A stretch of DNA of 55,634 bases from Paucisalibacillus globulus. GTDB lineage: Bacteria > Bacillota > Bacilli > Bacillales > Amphibacillaceae. Position numbers and translations under genes: made by a program. Positions 1 through 7,829 of the stretch are shown piece by piece (within the stretch, counting starts at the first letter, position 1; every line of letters starts with the position of its first letter). The notes beneath the pieces are model-generated. The model ran no database searches and had not been told where the DNA came from. It saw only the letters and a list, made by a program, of their open reading frames with translations. The stretch covers positions 1-55,634 of the forward strand of contig NZ_LT855390.1 of NCBI RefSeq assembly GCF_900184735.1. The letters run 5' to 3'.

Positions 1-45
1 ACCGCCAAAATGGGTAAATCTAGTTTAGGAAATGGAAATGATTTC

Positions 46-95
46 AAAAAACTGGTTCCAAGCAATTTTCAATCGCTTAGAACCAGTTTTTTATT
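46..95 (+). terminator. Intrinsic terminator of an off-window gene
   Basis: A hairpin with arms AACTGGTTCCAAGC and GCTTAGAACCAGTT is followed by a T-rich run. No gene precedes it inside the window, so it probably ends a gene that lies to the left. It may work in both directions because the left arm begins with an A run. Confidence 0.65.
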
Positions 96-146
96 ACTTT
101 CTGGCTAGTTTTGTCCCAGCCTCTTTTGTTTAGGTGCCTGTGTTTA

Positions 147-253
147 GGTGCCTGTCACTCCCCGGAAAAGCTCGCTTTTTGTCGAACAAAAGTTGTTTGG
201 ATGCTTATATTAGACCATGTTCATTCGACAAAAAACGGGGAGTGACAGGCACC
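147..253. repeat. REP-like palindrome with GGTGCCTGTCAC ends
   Basis: The left arm begins GGTGCCTGTCACTCCCCG and the right arm ends CGGGGAGTGACAGGCACC, an exact reverse complement. A second inner pair, TTTTTGTCGAA and TTCGACAAAAA, continues the stem. The left end is preceded by a partial copy, TAGGTGCCTGTG, at about 131-142. Dispersed GTGACAGGCACC palindromes are common in Bacillaceae; a link to REP-associated transposases is inference, and no transposase gene is present here. Confidence 0.75.
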
Positions 254-346
254 AGTAGAAACAGGCACTAATAGAATAATAAAGATAGCAATACGATACG
301 ATTATCATTATAATAAGAGATAGATGAATGAAGAGGAGACTAAACT

Positions 347-520
347 ATGTCCGAGAAAAAGAAGCTTAGTACCAGAGAAATTGTACAACAACAGTTGGAG
401 CGTAAAAAGCAGGCTCAAGCAAATAATAAAAACTCTAAGCATGGTAATGGCTCAGCGAAGAATATGCAAAGCCAACTTGCGAAGAAACCAAGTATGACTC
501 GCCGTAAAATGGGCAGTTAA
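347..520 (+). CDS. Small basic protein of 57 residues, function unknown
   Basis: This reading frame starts at ATG 347 behind AGAGGAGA with good spacing and ends at TAA 518-520. The product is short, very rich in Lys, Gln, Asn and Ser, has no membrane segment or cysteine, and ends in a basic tail (TRRKMGS). Composition suggests a soluble, probably disordered, nucleic-acid-compatible protein. I do not recognise a named family. The clear ribosome binding site and the terminator downstream support a real monocistronic gene. Confidence 0.65.
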   Translation: MSEKKKLSTREIVQQQLERKKQAQANNKNSKHGNGSAKNMQSQLAKKPSMTRRKMGS

Positions 521-577
521 TCATTGATTTAAAAAAGCATCTTACTATCATAGTGGATCACTTTATATAACGGACTA

Positions 578-608
578 ATAGAGACATGGATTCATGTCTC
601 TATTTTGT
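578..608 (+). terminator. Intrinsic terminator after the 57-residue gene
   Basis: The perfect stem GAGACATG/CATGTCTC with an ATTT-rich tail lies about 60 bases after the stop of the small basic protein. Confidence 0.7.
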
Positions 609-708
609 TATTCTGTGTTAGCTCCCTCGTATAGAGGGCCTAAGTATTTATCTGAATTCTGAAGCTATAATCGGTTTAGGCAGTTGGGAAACCAAACTAA
701 ACATGCAA

Positions 709-1125
709 TTAATCATCTATCTCAGCCTTGCCTTCTTTCCGTAACTTTTGTAGAGATGTAAGCATGAGATTGATTTCTTCATCGGAGTGTCTTTCCCATG
801 AACCTAATTCCGCAATTATTTTCAATGGAGACTTGGATCGATAAGAACGTGTTGGGTTTCCGGGAAACCTTTTGTCTGTTAAGTTCGGATCATTTTCAAA
901 ATCCCCTAATGGTTCTACAATATAAATTCTTTCTTTTGAGCCAGAAGTTGCTAATTCTGCTCCCCATTTAGCAGCATCTAATGTTGCAGTAAAATAGATA
1001 TAGTTTGATCTTTTATCCTGGTAATTGGATACATACTTCGGTTCTAATAGCTCTCCAATTTTCAGTTCTGCTTTAGTACCATGAAAAAAAGGCCCTTTAT
1101 CTAAGACGTCTTTATTGTCGTTCAT
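709..1125 (-). CDS. arr: Rifampin ADP-ribosyltransferase (Arr family)
   Basis: Arr enzymes inactivate rifamycins by transferring ADP-ribose from NAD+ to the ansa-chain hydroxyl. The 138-residue product has normal family length and the family motifs in order: HGTKA at 15-19, YIYFTA at 42-47, AAKWGAELA at 51-59 and FPGNPTRSYRS at 87-97. By comparison with the Mycobacterium smegmatis enzyme, the likely active-site residues are His15, Tyr44 and Asp79. A GAGGTGT site precedes ATG 1125. It is monocistronic and divergent from the methyltransferase gene. An intrinsic resistance role in soil Bacillaceae is plausible; activity is inferred from motifs. Confidence 0.93.
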   Translation of the reverse strand: MNDNKDVLDKGPFFHGTKAELKIGELLEPKYVSNYQDKRSNYIYFTATLDAAKWGAELATSGSKERIYIVEPLGDFENDPNLTDKRFPGNPTRSYRSKSPLKIIAELGSWERHSDEEINLMLTSLQKLRKEGKAEIDD

Positions 1126-1213
1126 ACGGATACACCTCTTTTTAGATTTGTGTATAACAGTATAGTATGGGAATGATAAAAAAAGTAGTCTATAAATAAC
1201 TTATTAATAGTAG

Positions 1214-1219
1214 TATAAT
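1214..1219 (+). promoter_or_regulatory. Possible -10 box of an attenuated leader
   Basis: TATAAT occurs at 1214-1219, but only a poor -35 (TATAAA) sits 17 bases upstream. If used, transcription would run into the hairpin at 1261-1292 before reaching the methyltransferase gene, giving a leader of about 120 bases. Weak by itself; listed because the terminator otherwise has no gene to serve. Confidence 0.3.
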
Positions 1220-1260
1220 ATAAGTAGAGAGAATAATATCGAACTAACAAGAGTTACACA

Positions 1261-1294
1261 AGGTGATCCAGATCCAGGGGGTCACCTTTTTATT
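1261..1294 (+). terminator. Terminator in the leader of the methyltransferase operon
   Basis: The stem AGGTGATCC/GGGTCACCT is followed by TTTTATTTTT. No plus-strand gene ends upstream, since arr runs the other way, so the hairpin lies in the leader of the next operon and may be an attenuator. The same AGGTGA...TCACCT core recurs in the terminator at 44010. Confidence 0.65.
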
Positions 1295-1347
1295 TTTATC
1301 CAAAACATACCTATATAAAAGTGCTAATAAGGAAAAGGAGGAATGAA

Positions 1348-2226
1348 ATGGAGGAGTATTATTGGGATACCCAGCTGGAATATCTTAAAAGAACAAGAGA
1401 CTTATATTACAATGATGACTATCTGGAGTTTTTAGTAAAGAGCGTTTGGAAGATTTCAAAACCAGTGCATATGATTGATTTTGGTTGTGGTTTTGGCTAT
1501 CTGGGGCTTAAGTTATTACCCCTTTTACCAGAAGGATCGAAATATACAGGAATAGATAAAGGGCAACAACTTATTAATAAGGCGAAAGAGTATTTTCGTG
1601 ATTTTCCTTATGAAACGGAATTTTTTGTAGCGGATACAGAAGCGATTGAATTAGAGAGCAAGTATGATGTTGCAGTGTGCCATGCTTTTTTACTGCATAT
1701 GTCTAAATCCAAAAGTATGCTACAAAGAATGGTGGAATCTGTAGTTAACGATGGAAAAATAATATGCTTTGAACCTCACTGGATTTCTGGTATGTCTTCA
1801 TATGAGATTAGTGGATACAACCAGTCACAACTTGTTCCACTTGGAATTCTACAAAAATTATTTGAAGAGACATCCAGAGGTGGTAAGGATGGAAATGTTG
1901 GAGTGAAAGTGCCACAATACCTATCTGAACTGGGCGTCAAGAACATTGAGTGTAGAGTTAGTGATAAGGTTAACTTCCTCCATCCAGATAAAAATCAACA
2001 AGAAAAGGAACAATTATTTTCTTCACTTAAAGAAGAAGGAGTAGGTGCAAAGCCAGTAAATAAAGATCAGTTTATGGACAGTTTGATAAATTGTGGGGTT
2101 ACGTTTAAGCAAGCAGAGCAACAATATGAGGCTGAACTTTTATTTTCACAACTATTTAACATGGAGTCTTCTTTACTATACGCACCTAACATGAAAATAA
2201 CTTATGGAGAGATAAAAAGGAGGTAA
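1348..2226 (+). CDS. Class I SAM-dependent methyltransferase
   Basis: The 292-residue product carries the Rossmann SAM-binding motif DFGCGFGYLG at 44-53, an acidic ribose-binding position in YTGIDKG near 73, and the post-motif stretch YDVAVCHAFLLHMS typical of small-molecule methyltransferases. The frame is open from GTG 1321, but AAAGGAGG sits ideally before ATG 1348, so I place the start there. The substrate is unknown. It is followed closely by a nucleotidyltransferase gene and faces arr, a neighbourhood resembling antibiotic-modifying genes, but that role is inference. Confidence 0.85.
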   Translation: MEEYYWDTQLEYLKRTRDLYYNDDYLEFLVKSVWKISKPVHMIDFGCGFGYLGLKLLPLLPEGSKYTGIDKGQQLINKAKEYFRDFPYETEFFVADTEAIELESKYDVAVCHAFLLHMSKSKSMLQRMVESVVNDGKIICFEPHWISGMSSYEISGYNQSQLVPLGILQKLFEETSRGGKDGNVGVKVPQYLSELGVKNIECRVSDKVNFLHPDKNQQEKEQLFSSLKEEGVGAKPVNKDQFMDSLINCGVTFKQAEQQYEAELLFSQLFNMESSLLYAPNMKITYGEIKRR

Positions 2227-2318
2227 TTGAAATAGGGAATCTAAAAAAAGGTTATGGATTAGATTCTAATGGCTTTATTGTAAGTGATGTTCATAGAGAC
2301 AAGATTGAAGATGTCTAT

Positions 2319-3035
2319 ATGAGTTGCATTCGTGAAACTGTTGAGAGGTTAAGAAGTTTATTTCCCTTTGAGTTACATAGTGTTTATGTGTACGGTAGTG
2401 TGGCTAGAGGAGATGCGGTTGCAAAGAAATCTGATTTAGATCTTATCGCCATGTTCCATACCAAACTTAGTTCTGGTAAGTTAACGGAATTAAAGAATCT
2501 TGCAAGTGAACTTTCTTATAAGTATCAATCATTAGTACGAGAAGTGGGAATTGCTGTGGCATATTATGAAGATACGGTTGACCCTGCCAATTATTACGAA
2601 AATGCATTTATAAAGGAACTCAGTGTTTGTGTATATGGAGAGGATTTAGGTGTACGATTTGGTCCTTATAAACTGACATCAGAAATAGCTATTAGTTTTA
2701 ATGGCGATATTGAAGCAGCGCTTACTAGGACGATAAAGAGGATGGAATCGGCCTCTAAGGAAGAGTTTAAAACATACACTCAAGGCTTCGCACGTAAACT
2801 AATTCGGACCTACTATTCCATGGTTATGGTACGTTCTCAAGTGTGGTCGACACGACTTCACGAACAGACTGAAGTCGTTGTGCACCACTTTCCAGAAAAA
2901 GAATCTACTATTCGTACGTTACTAGATTGGATAGAAGACCCACCGATTGACCGTGAGACCGTTAGCCACCTGTTTATACGTGAAGGCAGATGGGCTAGTG
3001 AAAACTTTATAAAAGAAGCCAAAATTCAAGGTTAG
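2319..3035 (+). CDS. Nucleotidyltransferase-domain protein (aminoglycoside-NTase fold)
   Basis: Residues 26-42 carry the DNA polymerase beta-type signature GSVARGD-x5-KSDLDL, in which the two Asp of DLD bind metal. The C-terminal two thirds is helical, as in ANT- or KNTase-C-like proteins, so it could adenylylate a small molecule. ATG 2319 has no convincing ribosome binding site. The frame is open back to an AAGGAGG at 2216-2222, and the codon at ideal spacing is ATA 2232 rather than ATG, which would add 29 residues. The true start is uncertain. It overlaps the end of the methyltransferase operon. Confidence 0.8.
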   Translation: MSCIRETVERLRSLFPFELHSVYVYGSVARGDAVAKKSDLDLIAMFHTKLSSGKLTELKNLASELSYKYQSLVREVGIAVAYYEDTVDPANYYENAFIKELSVCVYGEDLGVRFGPYKLTSEIAISFNGDIEAALTRTIKRMESASKEEFKTYTQGFARKLIRTYYSMVMVRSQVWSTRLHEQTEVVVHHFPEKESTIRTLLDWIEDPPIDRETVSHLFIREGRWASENFIKEAKIQG

Positions 3036-3066
3036 CCAATTGGTTAAACTAGGCCCTTTCATCTGA

Positions 3067-3687
3067 TTAGATAAGATCCAATATTTCACTAGGCGTAGAC
3101 ACCTGATAATCTGGTTTTTCTTTCTTTACTACTTCAATAGAATCATAACCCCAACCAACCCAGATAATTTTTACTCCAGTTTTTTGACAAGCTAGAATGT
3201 CTCTTTGTTCATCACCGACATAGATTACTTCCGATGGGTTTAGGTTATGTTCTCGAAGATATCGGTTAAGAAGCTTATCTTTGCCAAGAATGCTACTGGA
3301 GCAAAGAACGTTATCGATACTTGTGATATTATTGCGCTTTAAAAAGCTTAGAATATTTTCTCGAGAATTAGAGGAGATAATACTAGTTTGGTAGCCTTTA
3401 TGATCAAGTTGATGCAGCATATCTTTGACACCATCGAATAACCTTAACTCATGTAATGATTTATGGTAAAGGTTGTATAACTTTGGTGCGATGATCGGCA
3501 CCTTATACATCGAAAAATCTAATTGTTTAATTCGTTGCTTAAGGGAAAGTTTCTTAAGGATCTCAACATCTGAAGGTTGAATCTCTTTTAAGTTATATTT
3601 CTTGGTAAGCGAATTCCAACTCGATACTAGAATTTCTAAGGAATCCACAAGAGTTCCATCAAAATCAAAAATAACATGTTTTATCAT
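3067..3687 (-). CDS. HAD-superfamily hydrolase (phosphoglycolate phosphatase-like)
   Basis: The 206-residue protein has all HAD motifs: DFDGTLVDS at 8-16 with the nucleophile and acid Asp, SSNS near 105 as motif II, a Lys in the KDKLL stretch near 137 as motif III, and GDEQRDILA near 158 as motif IV. A helical cap lies between motifs I and II, typical of PGP/beta-phosphoglucomutase-like subfamily I enzymes. The substrate cannot be told. GGAGTG precedes ATG 3687. It is convergent with the nucleotidyltransferase and separated from the uvsE operon by a terminator. Confidence 0.88.
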   Translation of the reverse strand: MIKHVIFDFDGTLVDSLEILVSSWNSLTKKYNLKEIQPSDVEILKKLSLKQRIKQLDFSMYKVPIIAPKLYNLYHKSLHELRLFDGVKDMLHQLDHKGYQTSIISSNSRENILSFLKRNNITSIDNVLCSSSILGKDKLLNRYLREHNLNPSEVIYVGDEQRDILACQKTGVKIIWVGWGYDSIEVVKKEKPDYQVSTPSEILDLI

Positions 3688-3716
3688 TTTACAAGCACTC
3701 CATTCAATTACATCAA

Positions 3717-3753
3717 AAGAAGGAGAATAATGATATCCGTCTCCTTCTTGTTT
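3717..3753 (-). terminator. Terminator of the uvsE operon
   Basis: The stem AAGAAGGAGA/TCTCCTTCTT, read on the minus strand, is followed by TTTTGAT. It lies between the stop of the second uvsE paralog and the HAD gene. Confidence 0.65.
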
Positions 3754-3794
3754 ACCTTACCATATATGTGAGTTATGCAAAATTGTTTACTGAC

Positions 3795-4760
3795 TTATTT
3801 GAGATAAAATGTGGAACCATCTTGTACGGTAACATCGTCACGTTTTTTCACTTCCTTCATCAATTGAAAAAGGGCCTTGTCCTTTTGCTTTGCCTCAATC
3901 ATACAGTCTAGTTGAGGAACTGATCCTTTTATCTCATTTAGAAAGCTGAAAAACATCTCAACATCGACAAAATCGGAATGATGGCGGAATTCTTTCTCAC
4001 TTTTTGGACTGGATATGTGCATTTTAATTGGAAGTGGTGAGTGCTCCCAGGTTTGAACAACAGAATCCCAATGCTGTTGCCAGTTCGAATCTTGATGATG
4101 AGCAAGATGATGATGATAATCGAAGACCAATGGGATATTAAGCTTCTGACAAAGGTAGAGCGTATCCTCTAATGTGAAAGAAGTATCATCATTTTCCAAC
4201 ATAATCATCTTTTGAATCCCTTTTGGAACATCCATCCAAGCATCGACAAATTGCTCCAATGATTTTTCTGTATCTTTATAGTTTCCACCAACATGCATGA
4301 CCGCCCGGTGCGTTGGGTCTATGCTCATTCCTTTTAGAATAAGATAGTGCATCTTTAAGGTTTGTAGGGAGTTTTTAAAGACCTCTTTCTTAGTAGAATT
4401 TAATAGTACAAAGTGGTCTGGATGGAAGTCCACTCTTACATCATGTTCCTTGATGAAATCCCCCAGTTCCCGAAGTGACTTCCTCAATGGCTTTATATAA
4501 TCCCAATCAGGTATTTCCTCATGATTGGCTAACGGTATTAATCGGGAGGTTAACCGGTAAAAATGTATTTCGGAAGCTACATTATGTTTTAATAACCGCA
4601 ATGTATTATGTAAGTTCGAAAGTGCAATCCGTTCCAACTTTCGAATAGCTGCATCTCGGTCCGTTAATTTTTGAAATTGGGCAAAGGTCATGGTCTGTGA
4701 TGGGGATGCATTTTGTAATTCCATACTCATCGCAACATAACCAAGTCTTACAAGTGTCAA
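3795..4760 (-). CDS. uvsE: UV DNA damage endonuclease paralog (UvsE/UvdE family), second copy
   Basis: UvdE enzymes nick DNA 5' to UV photoproducts and abasic sites using a metal centre in a TIM barrel. The family metal ligands appear in order: FHP, HVGG, LENDD, DYHHH, HISSPK, HHSDFVD and EAKQK. The protein is clearly diverged from its upstream neighbour. GGAGG at 4770-4774 is too close to TTG 4769 or ATG 4766, and TTG 4760 is 9 bases away and aligns with the family N-terminus (VRLGYVA), so I chose it. The gap to the upstream uvsE is about 19 bases, so the two are cotranscribed. Confidence 0.88.
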   Translation of the reverse strand: MTLVRLGYVAMSMELQNASPSQTMTFAQFQKLTDRDAAIRKLERIALSNLHNTLRLLKHNVASEIHFYRLTSRLIPLANHEEIPDWDYIKPLRKSLRELGDFIKEHDVRVDFHPDHFVLLNSTKKEVFKNSLQTLKMHYLILKGMSIDPTHRAVMHVGGNYKDTEKSLEQFVDAWMDVPKGIQKMIMLENDDTSFTLEDTLYLCQKLNIPLVFDYHHHLAHHQDSNWQQHWDSVVQTWEHSPLPIKMHISSPKSEKEFRHHSDFVDVEMFFSFLNEIKGSVPQLDCMIEAKQKDKALFQLMKEVKKRDDVTVQDGSTFYLK

Positions 4761-4779
4761 GGCCATCAACCTCCAGTTG

Positions 4780-5733
4780 TTAATACTCTACAGATGCCCC
4801 AGATAACCGTTTTACACCACGAATCTTCGCAATATCTTCCACCAATTGGAGCATGGCCAGGTTTTTCTGTTTTGCTTCGATCATGATGTCAAAATCTCGA
4901 TTCAATTCTTTAGCTATCTTTAAAAAAGGTTGGATAAACACCAAATCAACGTAATCGGCATGTGAACGAAAGGCTGATGCTGACTTTGGTGAAGATATAT
5001 GAACCTTTGGTGGGATGTCTCGATGGCTCCATGTGTTAAAAATTCGTTCTAAGTAATTCTCAAGCTCGACCTCCCCTTTATTCGCCATATAATGATGATA
5101 ATCCAGAGTCATGGGAACTTTCTCTTTCTCACTAGCCTCCAACGTTTCTTTTACATCATAGGTCTTATCATCATTTTCCAGTGTCATATAATACTGTACT
5201 TTATCCGGCAACTCTTTCAAATTCTCGTGAAAGCGTTCTAATGTCTGTACCTTATCTCCATATGCTCCACCAATATGGATGTTCATGATAGAGGTGTTAA
5301 GGACACCCATTGCTTCAAGCATACGGTAATGGTATTCCATATCCTGTACAGCGTTTTTGGTAACTTCTTTTCGTGGGCTTGTAAAAAGCGTATACTGCCC
5401 GGGATGGAAACTTGTTCGAATTTGATATTTTTTTATTAGCCTACCTAATTCCTTCCACTCCTCTTTAAACGGAGTAATATAGTCCCAGCCAGCCTCAGGA
5501 TGAGTTGCGAGAGGGGCAAGCATGCTTGAGAAGCGGTACAGCTCGATTTCATGGGCGATATTGTAGCAAAGTATTCGTTTCGTATGATGTAAATTTTGAG
5601 CGGTTACTGTTTTAAGGGTATCCAAACGTTCCTCCTTAGGGAGCTTGGAATACCGTGCGAAGGTTAATGTTTTAGAAGGACTTGCATCCCATAAGCCAAG
5701 TGCATTCGCAACATAGCCAAATCGTATCTTCAT
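4780..5733 (-). CDS. uvsE: UV DNA damage endonuclease (UvsE, YwjD-like)
   Basis: The 317-residue protein is of normal length and close to Bacillus UvsE/YwjD throughout. It begins RFGYVANALGLWDASPSKT and has the metal ligands FHPGQ, HIGGAYGDK, LENDDKTY, DYHHY, HISSPKS, RSHADYVD and EAKQK. It makes an incision beside UV lesions independently of nucleotide excision repair, and in sporeformers helps protect DNA during outgrowth. AAGGGG lies about 8 bases before ATG 5733. It is the first gene of a two-gene uvsE operon, which is unusual. Confidence 0.93.
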   Translation of the reverse strand: MKIRFGYVANALGLWDASPSKTLTFARYSKLPKEERLDTLKTVTAQNLHHTKRILCYNIAHEIELYRFSSMLAPLATHPEAGWDYITPFKEEWKELGRLIKKYQIRTSFHPGQYTLFTSPRKEVTKNAVQDMEYHYRMLEAMGVLNTSIMNIHIGGAYGDKVQTLERFHENLKELPDKVQYYMTLENDDKTYDVKETLEASEKEKVPMTLDYHHYMANKGEVELENYLERIFNTWSHRDIPPKVHISSPKSASAFRSHADYVDLVFIQPFLKIAKELNRDFDIMIEAKQKNLAMLQLVEDIAKIRGVKRLSGASVEY

Positions 5734-5758
5734 CTAGGCAGCCCCTTGATTTGGATGA

Positions 5759-5776
5759 TTGATAATGAATATCCTT
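5759..5776. promoter_or_regulatory. Possible Fur-type operator
   Basis: TGATAATGAATATCC matches the 7-1-7 Fur box TGATAATNATTATCA at 13 of 15 positions, with the left half perfect. It lies in the divergent space between uvsE and the DoxX-like gene. A chance match in AT-rich DNA is quite possible. Confidence 0.3.
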
Positions 5777-5904
5777 ATATTTTGTTAGCGAATAATTTCT
5801 TATACGTTGTTTCGCATTTCCTTTCTATAACTCGTAAAGGTCTGGAATAGTAACAGGGATTCAGTAAAGAATAAAATAAGTAATTTTGGAATGGAGGTTA
5901 ATAC

Positions 5905-6903
5905 ATGAAACAGAGAAAACTACCAGCATTATTAATAATATTTCTTATACTAATTCCATTAACTACTCAGGCTCATGTGAAGTGGTTTACAGAAGTAGTA
6001 CCACAGAAAGAATCGATAGAAAATATTCTCTCTCCGTTCTTTATGTTCGTTGCGTTGCTTGTTTCTGTGTTATTAGGTATCCTGCCTCAACTACTCCCTA
6101 AAATTATGGAAATCCCTTACGCGAAGAATGTTGATAAGAAGCTAGATAATTACCGGGTTTATTCAAGAGATATATTAAAATATGGAACAGCATTAGCATT
6201 AATTATTCAGGTTTTTTCTCATACGCTTTTTGCACCTGAGTTCGAGCTAGTAGAAACATGGGAGTACATAGTAGTTTGGGCTGCTATTATCCTGCTATTG
6301 ATCCCTTTCCACTATGCTACAAAGGTGGGAGCGTTTTTAGTGCTACTTCTATTTATTAATGTTGTAAATGATGTCGGTATCTTTCATATGCTTGATTATG
6401 GATTTTACTTGGCCATCATATTCGTATTAATTATAGGGAAAACAAAGTTGGAAAAGTGGGGGTTCCCTTTTCTTTATTTAGGAACAGGGCTATCACTTTG
6501 CTGGGTTGCGGTAGAGAAATGGGTCTACCCTTCGATGAGTCTAGATATTATTCATAATCATGGTGTTCCAACGTTTGGATTTCCACCAGAAGCATTCATC
6601 GTCTTAGCGGCATTTATCGAATTTGTAGTTGGATATTTATTAGTTGTTGGTGTATTAAATCGAATACTAGCGTTTGTTTTGACATTAATCTTTTTCTCCA
6701 CAACAATGCTGTTTGGTTATACGGAAATTATTGGACACTTCATGATTCATATTGTGTTAGTCATCTTTATCATTGAGGGGGTTTCGTTTTATAACCCACC
6801 TATTCGAATACATAAGTCCATTATTGATCAGGTAATCTTTGTATTCTTGAACTTCATCTTTGTTCTGGCAACATTTATCTTAATTTACTATAGATTTGCC
6901 TAG
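5905..6903 (+). CDS. DoxX-like polytopic membrane protein with AHVKWF N-terminus
   Basis: The 332-residue product starts at ATG 5905 behind GGAGGT. Residues 1-23 form a signal-like helix ending TTQA, so cleavage would leave His as the first residue of HVKWF. About eight further hydrophobic segments follow. The C-terminal half, with EKWVYP and IEFVVGYLLVVG, resembles DoxX/SURF4-type membrane proteins. HVKWF right after the signal is a recurring feature in this protein type, and an exposed N-terminal His could bind metal, which is inference. Function is unknown. Confidence 0.75.
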   Translation: MKQRKLPALLIIFLILIPLTTQAHVKWFTEVVPQKESIENILSPFFMFVALLVSVLLGILPQLLPKIMEIPYAKNVDKKLDNYRVYSRDILKYGTALALIIQVFSHTLFAPEFELVETWEYIVVWAAIILLLIPFHYATKVGAFLVLLLFINVVNDVGIFHMLDYGFYLAIIFVLIIGKTKLEKWGFPFLYLGTGLSLCWVAVEKWVYPSMSLDIIHNHGVPTFGFPPEAFIVLAAFIEFVVGYLLVVGVLNRILAFVLTLIFFSTTMLFGYTEIIGHFMIHIVLVIFIIEGVSFYNPPIRIHKSIIDQVIFVFLNFIFVLATFILIYYRFA

Positions 6904-7013
6904 TGTTGAAAGATAGTACCCGTTAAAACTGATCAATCAAATTGAAGCGCGTAGAGCAGTAATTGTTTAGAAAAGTGCAGGGTCTACCTGCCTATTGAAT
7001 AGCTGACTAAAGT

Positions 7014-7046
7014 CAGGGGCATTTCAAAAAAATGCCCCTGTTATTT
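7014..7046. terminator. Bidirectional terminator
   Basis: The stem CAGGGGCATTT/AAATGCCCCTG with an A-rich loop and a TTATTT tail lies between the DoxX-like gene and the convergent TetR gene. Confidence 0.75.
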
Positions 7047-7064
7047 AGTTTTTGAATGCCTTCT

Positions 7065-7640
7065 CTACCGGACACTATACATGCCTTTATTAACCAGGGT
7101 ATTGATTAACTGAGCCATTTCTCTAGGGGATTGTGTCATCCCATTTTCCATCCACATTTTGAGCACTTGAACACTGCCACTGACAATGAATGAGCTGATA
7201 TATGCTAATTTTTCTTTGTCAGAATCGTATACTTCCATCCAGTTCTTTATAATAAACCCTTGCGCAACATCCATCACTTTTCTGTGGAAAGAAGAATCTC
7301 CACTTTCATTTAGTAGAATCTGGCATTCCTCATGCTTTGTAGCAAAGTATGTCAATAGTCTTTCTGCCATGTGGATTGCTTCATCTTCATCTTCCTCTTG
7401 TACATTTAACTCACTTAAATATCGATTCAAATCGTCAATAAGTTCATTCTCAATTTGTGTGAGTAATGCATACTGATCTGTGTAATGAGCATAAAAGGTC
7501 GAGCGATTCACATCGGCTATCTGACAAATCTCTTTGACTGTAATTGAGGAAAGCGGCTTTTCCTTTAATAACTTCAATAAACTATCCTTTAGAACCATTC
7601 GTGTATATTTCTTTCTTCTATCCAATTTATCAGAAGCCAT
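7065..7640 (-). CDS. TetR-family repressor of the adjacent MMPL transporter
   Basis: The 191-residue protein has a typical TetR helix-turn-helix near residues 30-58 (SITVKEICQIADVNRSTFYAHY), followed by a helical effector domain resembling the TetR_C_8 type. AGGAGGAG precedes ATG 7640. It is divergent from the MMPL gene, with an inverted repeat over the shared promoter region at 7712-7745, so it most likely represses the transporter and itself until a hydrophobic ligand binds. The ligand is unknown. Confidence 0.88.
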   Translation of the reverse strand: MASDKLDRRKKYTRMVLKDSLLKLLKEKPLSSITVKEICQIADVNRSTFYAHYTDQYALLTQIENELIDDLNRYLSELNVQEEDEDEAIHMAERLLTYFATKHEECQILLNESGDSSFHRKVMDVAQGFIIKNWMEVYDSDKEKLAYISSFIVSGSVQVLKMWMENGMTQSPREMAQLINTLVNKGMYSVR

Positions 7641-7668
7641 GATTTACTCCTCCTAAAATTTTAGTAAT

Positions 7669-7693
7669 CCAACATGATTATATAAAGTGTTGG
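7669..7693. promoter_or_regulatory. Inverted repeat next to the tetR start
   Basis: CCAACA and TGTTGG flank 13 AT-rich bases just upstream of the TetR gene. This could be an operator half-site pair or a minor autoregulatory site. Confidence 0.3.
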
Positions 7694-7711
7694 GTAATGT
7701 ACTTAATTTAC

Positions 7712-7752
7712 AAAACTGTTTGTTGTAAAAACAACACCGTGTTTTATATAAT
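7712..7752 (+). promoter_or_regulatory. MMPL promoter with overlapping operator
   Basis: A sigma-A-like promoter has TTGTAA at 7723-7728, an 18-base spacer and TATAAT at 7747-7752. An inverted repeat with core TGTTGT-AAAA-ACAACA, extended imperfectly by AAAAC/GTTTT to 7712-7745, covers the -35 and spacer. This is where the divergent TetR protein would be expected to bind. Confidence 0.6.
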
Positions 7753-7829
7753 AATATAGTGGATTTTTTGTTTAGGCAAGAAGCATAGCTCTAGGCGCAC
7801 CTGCGCTTTTCGTAATGAAAGGGTGAATA

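Noticed and set aside
5759-5776. Fur box as firm evidence for iron control of uvsE or the DoxX-like gene
   Set aside because: Only the left half is perfect, and AT-rich DNA gives such matches by chance; kept only as a low-confidence site.
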